Source: Bacteroidaceae bacterium
GTDB lineage: Bacteria > Bacteroidota > Bacteroidia > Bacteroidales > Bacteroidaceae
DNA: 41,832 nt
NCBI GenBank assembly: GCA_017935785.1
Contig: JAGBGU010000064.1
Span: forward strand, 1 to 41,832
Reading direction: 5' to 3'
The translations under genes and the position numbers were made by a program. The notes under the pieces were generated by a model. That model saw only the letters and a list, made by a program, of their open reading frames with translations. It searched no databases and was not told where the DNA came from. The stretch's first letter is position 1; every line of letters begins with the position of its first letter. Positions 38,214-41,832 of the stretch are shown here, piece after piece.

Positions 38214-39920
38214 ATGAAGAAGATTTGCCGATTCTTGTCGTTCGCCTGCCTTGCGGCGCTTGCGTCATGCTCTTCAGCGCCCGATGCCAAGACCGTATAT
38301 GTAAAGGACTATATGACGGACGATATGCAGGACGACGCCTATCCCGCCCTGCGCGCAGCCCTTGAAGAATGTCTGAAAACGGAGAACAGCACCCTGGTCC
38401 TCCCCGGTGACACCCTCCGCATAAAGGACAAGTTCTGTTATGAGAAGTATCAGTTTATCAGCAACAACACCCAGGGTCTCAAGCGTATTGCCCTGAACAT
38501 TGAGAATGCCAACGGACTTACGGTTGAGGGAAACGGAACCACGCTTCTCTTTACGGGTTTTGTCTCTCCCTTCAATCTGGAAAACTCGTCCAACGTAACC
38601 ATCAAGGACCTGAACATAGACTTTACCCACACCTTTAATTCGCAAGGCCAGATAATGGCGGTAGGAGAGGGGTGGATGGACCTCAAGTTCCCCAAGGACT
38701 ACAAGATAGACCTGCTGTCCGGAGTTCTCCGCATACGCGATGCTAACAACATAACATACCCCTACGGAAGCCTGCTCGAGTTTGACGCGCAAAAGAAGGA
38801 GGTGGCCTATTACGTTCACGACTATTGGCTGTGGGGACCCGGACTGCAAGCCGAGCAGCGCGAGGACGGCATCTACCGCATCTTCCAGAAGGACATTGCC
38901 GGAACCGTGGGCAATGTGATGGTCTTCGGCGCAGCCAAGCGTGCCAATCCCGGATTCACAATGGACCGTTGCGAATCCGTTCTCGTGCAGAATGTCAACC
39001 TCTATCATTGCGGAGGCATGGGATTTATCGTACAGCGCACAGACAATATTGAGCTGAACCAGGTGCAGGTGGTGCCCACGCCCGGAAGCGGCCGCATGAT
39101 AAGCGCCACGGCAGACGCCACACACTTTATCAACTGCGGAGGCTATCTCAAGATGATCGGATGCAAGTTTACCAACCAGAAGGACGACGCCACCAACATC
39201 CACGGATGGTATGCCATAGCACGCAAGAAACTGGCCGACGACCGTCTGCTCCTGTGGTACAACTACGGAAAAGGCTTTGTGGAACCCGGCATGAAAATGG
39301 AGTTTGTCAATCACAACAACATGATGACGTATGACTACCGCACCGTCAAGGAAGTGAAGCCCGTTAACAGCGAACTGGCCGAGGTAACCTTTACCGAGCC
39401 CGTTCCGGAACAGTTCCAGGACAACGACGCACTGGCGTCGGACGACCGCTACCCCGACGTGCTGATAAAGAACTGCCACTTTGCCAACAACCGCGCAAGA
39501 GGCCTGCTTATAGGTTCGCGCGGACAGGTGGTGATTGAGGACAACTATTTCCACGTGCCCGGTTCGCCCATCCTGTTCGAAGGCGACGGCAACTACTGGT
39601 ATGAGCAGTCCGGCGTGCGCAATGTGGTAATCCGTAACAACACGTTCGACAACTGCATGTATGGCTGCAAGACCTGGGGCGACGCCCATATCGCCTGCAA
39701 CAGCCGCATACACGAGCCCGAACAGAGCCGCTACCACCGCAACATTACCGTTGAGGGCAACACCTTCCGCACGTTCGACCCCCGTATCCTGTATCTCTTC
39801 TGCGTGGACGGCATAAGCTACCGCCACAACAAGGTGGAGCCATCGCAAGACTATGTCTATGCCCGAGACGTGAAGGAACCCTATGTAATAAAGAACTGCG
39901 ACAACGTGAATATAGAATAA
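38214..39920 (+). CDS. GH110-type alpha-1,3-galactosidase lipoprotein
   Basis: 568 aa. Lipoprotein signal with LASC (Cys19). A right-handed parallel beta-helix is evident from repeated N-V-T-I/N-N-x-F turns (NLENSSNVTIKDLNIDF, VLIKNCHFANNRARGLLIGSRGQVVIEDNYF, NVVIRNNTFDNC). The region ADATHFINCGGYLKMIGCKFTNQKDDATNIHG carries the Asp residues expected for the GH110 active site. GH110 enzymes are inverting exo-alpha-1,3-galactosidases that remove terminal Gal from blood-group-B or linear alpha-Gal epitopes; substrate subtype cannot be fixed here. The esterase gene follows after 16 nt. Confidence 0.85.
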   Translation: MKKICRFLSFACLAALASCSSAPDAKTVYVKDYMTDDMQDDAYPALRAALEECLKTENSTLVLPGDTLRIKDKFCYEKYQFISNNTQGLKRIALNIENANGLTVEGNGTTLLFTGFVSPFNLENSSNVTIKDLNIDFTHTFNSQGQIMAVGEGWMDLKFPKDYKIDLLSGVLRIRDANNITYPYGSLLEFDAQKKEVAYYVHDYWLWGPGLQAEQREDGIYRIFQKDIAGTVGNVMVFGAAKRANPGFTMDRCESVLVQNVNLYHCGGMGFIVQRTDNIELNQVQVVPTPGSGRMISATADATHFINCGGYLKMIGCKFTNQKDDATNIHGWYAIARKKLADDRLLLWYNYGKGFVEPGMKMEFVNHNNMMTYDYRTVKEVKPVNSELAEVTFTEPVPEQFQDNDALASDDRYPDVLIKNCHFANNRARGLLIGSRGQVVIEDNYFHVPGSPILFEGDGNYWYEQSGVRNVVIRNNTFDNCMYGCKTWGDAHIACNSRIHEPEQSRYHRNITVEGNTFRTFDPRILYLFCVDGISYRHNKVEPSQDYVYARDVKEPYVIKNCDNVNIE

Positions 39921-39936
39921 TAACACATTACGGCAT

Positions 39937-41406
39937 ATGAAAAGAATCACATTCATCCTCTCCCTCCTTGCGTGCTGCCTTGGCACGGCATGGGCAAAAG
40001 TGGAGCTGCCCTCCGTCATCGGAAGCCACATGGTACTCCAGCGCAATACCGACGTAAACCTCTGGGGAAAGGCCGCCCCAAACAAGAAAGTAACCATCAG
40101 GGCATCCTGGACAAAGGAGAAATTCACCGCCGTAGCCGATGCGGACGGACGCTGGGCCACCACCGTACCTACTGCCGACGCCGGAGGCCCCTATACGCTC
40201 ACTTTTGACGACGGGGAGAAGACCGAACTCACGGACATCCTCCTGGGCGAAGTGTGGGTGTGCGGAGGACAGAGCAATATGGAGATGCCCGTAGGAGGCT
40301 TCATGTACCAGCCCACAGACGGAGCGGCGGAACAGATAAGGGAAGCCACACAATACCCCCACATCCGTATGTTCACCGTTCCGCGCTGCATATCAGACAC
40401 CCCCAAGGAAGACTGCGACACCGTTTGGCGTGAGTCCTCTCCGCTTACCGTGCGCACCTTCAGCGCTGCCGCCTACTACTTCGGCAAGGAACTGCACAAG
40501 ATACTGGGAGTGCCCGTAGGCCTTGTCACCAGCAATTGGGGAGGCACCGTCATAGAAGCGTGGATGAGCCGCGAGAGCCTCGACGCCATCCCCGGACGCA
40601 ATGCCGATGTGGAGAAGACCCGCAGCGGCGCTAATGCCTCCACCGTGCTCTACAACGGAATGATAAAACCCATCTGCAACTTCACGGCAAAGGGATTCAT
40701 CTGGTATCAGGGCTGTTCCAACCGCAGCAACTGGTATGACTATGCCGAATTGCAGAAGGCACACATCCGCCAGTGGCGCAAGGACTGGGGCAACGACAAG
40801 ATGCCCTTCTATATCACGCAGATTGCCCCCTATTGCTACGAAGGCCACAAACTGCGCGGCACGGCCGTGTTCGTGGACCAGCAGTGGAAAGCCGCCGACG
40901 AGACGGACCACTGCGACATCGTATGCACAACGGACATAGGCAACTATTCCTACATCCACGCGCCCGCCAAGGACAAGGTGGGGCAGCGGCTGGCCCATCT
41001 GGCCCTTACCAACGACTACGGCGTGGAAGGGCTGCCCGTGCGCACGCCCCGCTTCAAGTCGTTCGAGCAGAAGGAGCACAAGCTGGTGCTCAGTTTCCAC
41101 AACATGAGCGCCGCCAACAACTTTACCGTTTCCGACCCCAGCCAGCAAGACTGCTTCGATGCACGCGAGCGCGCCAAGGGATTCGAGGTGGCCGGCCCCG
41201 ACCGCAAGTTCTATCCCGCACAGGCCAACCACATGTGGTGCAAGAACCAGATAGAGGTCTGGTCAGACTCCGTACCCAACCCCGTGGCCGTGCGCTACGC
41301 CTATCAGAACTATTCCCCCGACGCCAACGTCCGCACCATGCTCGGCCTGCCGCTGCCATCGTTCCGCAGCGATGATTGGGAGGTGGAAGACATTGGAATC
41401 AGGTAG
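39937..41406 (+). CDS. Sialate O-acetylesterase (SGNH hydrolase)
   Basis: 489 aa with a signal peptide (MKRITFILSLLACCLGTAWA). The N-terminal beta domain (LPSVIGSHMVLQRNTDVNLWGKA) precedes the SGNH core, with nucleophile Ser113 in VCGGQSNMEMPV. Block III-like GLVTSNWGGTVIEAWMS and the catalytic His in YIHAPAKDKVGQRLA follow. These enzymes remove O-acetyl groups from sialic acids or other glycans, exposing them to glycosidases. Last gene of the cluster; 16-nt gap to GH110 implies co-transcription. Confidence 0.9.
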   Translation: MKRITFILSLLACCLGTAWAKVELPSVIGSHMVLQRNTDVNLWGKAAPNKKVTIRASWTKEKFTAVADADGRWATTVPTADAGGPYTLTFDDGEKTELTDILLGEVWVCGGQSNMEMPVGGFMYQPTDGAAEQIREATQYPHIRMFTVPRCISDTPKEDCDTVWRESSPLTVRTFSAAAYYFGKELHKILGVPVGLVTSNWGGTVIEAWMSRESLDAIPGRNADVEKTRSGANASTVLYNGMIKPICNFTAKGFIWYQGCSNRSNWYDYAELQKAHIRQWRKDWGNDKMPFYITQIAPYCYEGHKLRGTAVFVDQQWKAADETDHCDIVCTTDIGNYSYIHAPAKDKVGQRLAHLALTNDYGVEGLPVRTPRFKSFEQKEHKLVLSFHNMSAANNFTVSDPSQQDCFDARERAKGFEVAGPDRKFYPAQANHMWCKNQIEVWSDSVPNPVAVRYAYQNYSPDANVRTMLGLPLPSFRSDDWEVEDIGIR

Positions 41407-41470
41407 AAACACTGTCTGGAGGAGCGTCTGCAAATTGAACAAGGTTAAACAAGTTCAGGATGACGGATGG

Positions 41471-41497
41471 TTAATGATTAACGATTAATGATTAACG
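41471..41497. repeat. 13-bp direct repeat, 14-bp period
   Basis: TTAATGATTAACG occurs at 41471-41483 and 41485-41497, separated by one base. Both contain the dyad TTAATgATTAA. Confidence 0.7.
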
Positions 41498-41617
41498 CTG
41501 AACGATTGACAAGAAACCGTCTGGAAAATTGCGATTGAGTGAGAGCAGAGCCAAGCTTGCTTGAGCTATGCCGAGCGTGAGCAATTTGGACAAAGTCAAT
41601 GACGGGAAGTTAAATAG

Positions 41618-41643
41618 CCGGGGGCTTTTAAGCCTCCGGTTTT
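41618..41643 (+). terminator. Probable terminator of the glycan cluster
   Basis: CCGGGGGCTT (41618-41627) pairs with AAGCCTCCGG (41630-41639), one mismatch, followed by TTTTAT. It lies about 210 bp after the esterase stop. Confidence 0.6.
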
Positions 41644-41664
41644 ATATTGTCCGCATATTGAAGG

Positions 41665-41799
41665 CGTCTGGAAGACGCGAATCGGCACCCCCCCACCACT
41701 GGTTCCCGTCTTTGCAGACGGCATTATTCTGTCGCTCTCTTTTCCACGGGTTCAAGAACCCGCGGCTATTCGCCCTTCGGGCTTCCCGTCTTCCAGACG
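41665..41799. repeat. Multi-hairpin intergenic element bounded by a 13-bp inverted repeat
   Basis: CGTCTGGAAGACG (41665-41677) and its exact reverse complement CGTCTTCCAGACG (41787-41799) bracket three hairpins: CCGTCT-ttgc-AGACGG (41706-41721), CGGGTTC-aa-GAACCCG (41747-41762) and GCCC-ttc-GGGC (41772-41782). Each outer arm is also a small hairpin. Confidence 0.7.
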
Positions 41800-41832
41800 T
41801 TTTTCTGCTATCAACGGACACCAATAATTTGA

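Larger units (their letters stand above)
41407..41832. other. Gene-free, hairpin-rich tail of the window
   Basis: No gene is supported. It holds a 13-bp direct repeat (41471-41497), a probable terminator (41618-41643) and a cluster of hairpins within a 13-bp outer inverted repeat (41665-41799). The leftward 60-codon frame at 41642-41824 reads through the hairpins and is judged spurious. Confidence 0.6.

Noticed and set aside
38274..40163. 629-codon leftward open frame opposite GH110
   Set aside because: It lies antisense to a clear GH110 gene in GC-rich DNA, where stop codons are rare on the opposite strand. The translation is His/Val-rich with no domain.
41642..41824. 60-codon leftward frame
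   Set aside because: It runs through five hairpins and a terminator and shows no domain; best explained as repeat DNA.

Overview
The window looks like chromosomal DNA from a gut-type Bacteroidales bacterium (Prevotellaceae/Bacteroidaceae-like; species not determinable from sequence alone). The evidence is recurrent Bacteroidetes promoters (-33 TTTG, about 20 bp, -7 TAnnTTTG), weak Shine-Dalgarno sites, and typical Bacteroidota families: DUF4492 before cydA, a Porin_10-type porin, a DUF4468 protein, a four-subunit Vor/Kor ferredoxin oxidoreductase and a mucin-glycan locus. No tRNA, rRNA, transposase, integrase or CRISPR array was seen.

Region 1 (1-9.1 kb) is AT-rich and looks like an accessory island. 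A leftward AAA ATPase/PD-(D/E)XK gene (408-1847) has a perfect 19-bp inverted repeat beside its promoter. About 1 kb without genes follows. It holds a tandem array of 21-bp palindromic units and then an apparently undescribed structured RNA gene (about 2605-2863), with its own promoter, a rod-like fold of roughly 55-60 bp and a U-tract. Directly behind it is a tightly packed five-gene cassette (2919-8089): a membrane/coiled-coil protein, a P-loop GTPase-like protein, a tail-anchored coiled-coil protein, a retropepsin-like lipoprotein and a second coiled-coil membrane protein. The third and fifth proteins share a similar N-terminal domain. This RNA plus cassette is the best candidate for a novel system, possibly an envelope-associated surveillance or conflict system. 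A small two-TM protein and a truncated SanA/YdcF-like remnant follow.

Region 2 (9.1-25.7 kb) is core metabolism and envelope: DUF4492-cydA-cydB (microaerobic bd oxidase); a Gfo/Idh/MocA oxidoreductase divergent from a polytopic membrane protein; a leftward operon of a TPR protein, VorD, VorB, an 81-aa membrane protein, VorA, VorC and a porin; a DUF4468 protein; a TolC-MacA-MacB efflux operon; and riboflavin synthase.

Region 3 (25.7-34.3 kb) has a repeat-rich spacer, a phosphodiesterase/alkaline-phosphatase-type lipoprotein divergent from a threonine aldolase, and a leftward tripartite RND efflux operon.

Region 4 (34.3-41.8 kb) is a rightward, higher-GC glycan-foraging cluster: M60-like metallopeptidase, six-hairpin glycosidase-like protein, GH110 alpha-1,3-galactosidase and sialate O-acetylesterase. 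Together these suggest attack on mucin-type or blood-group-B-like O-glycoproteins. No SusC/SusD pair is in view. The window ends in a hairpin-rich intergenic element.

Five intergenic spacers carry short arrays of about 22-bp units. Four arrays have a strict 21- or 22-bp period and one has two units separated by 5 bp. Most units have dyad symmetry, and each array has its own sequence, a recurring architecture that the gene annotation does not explain.
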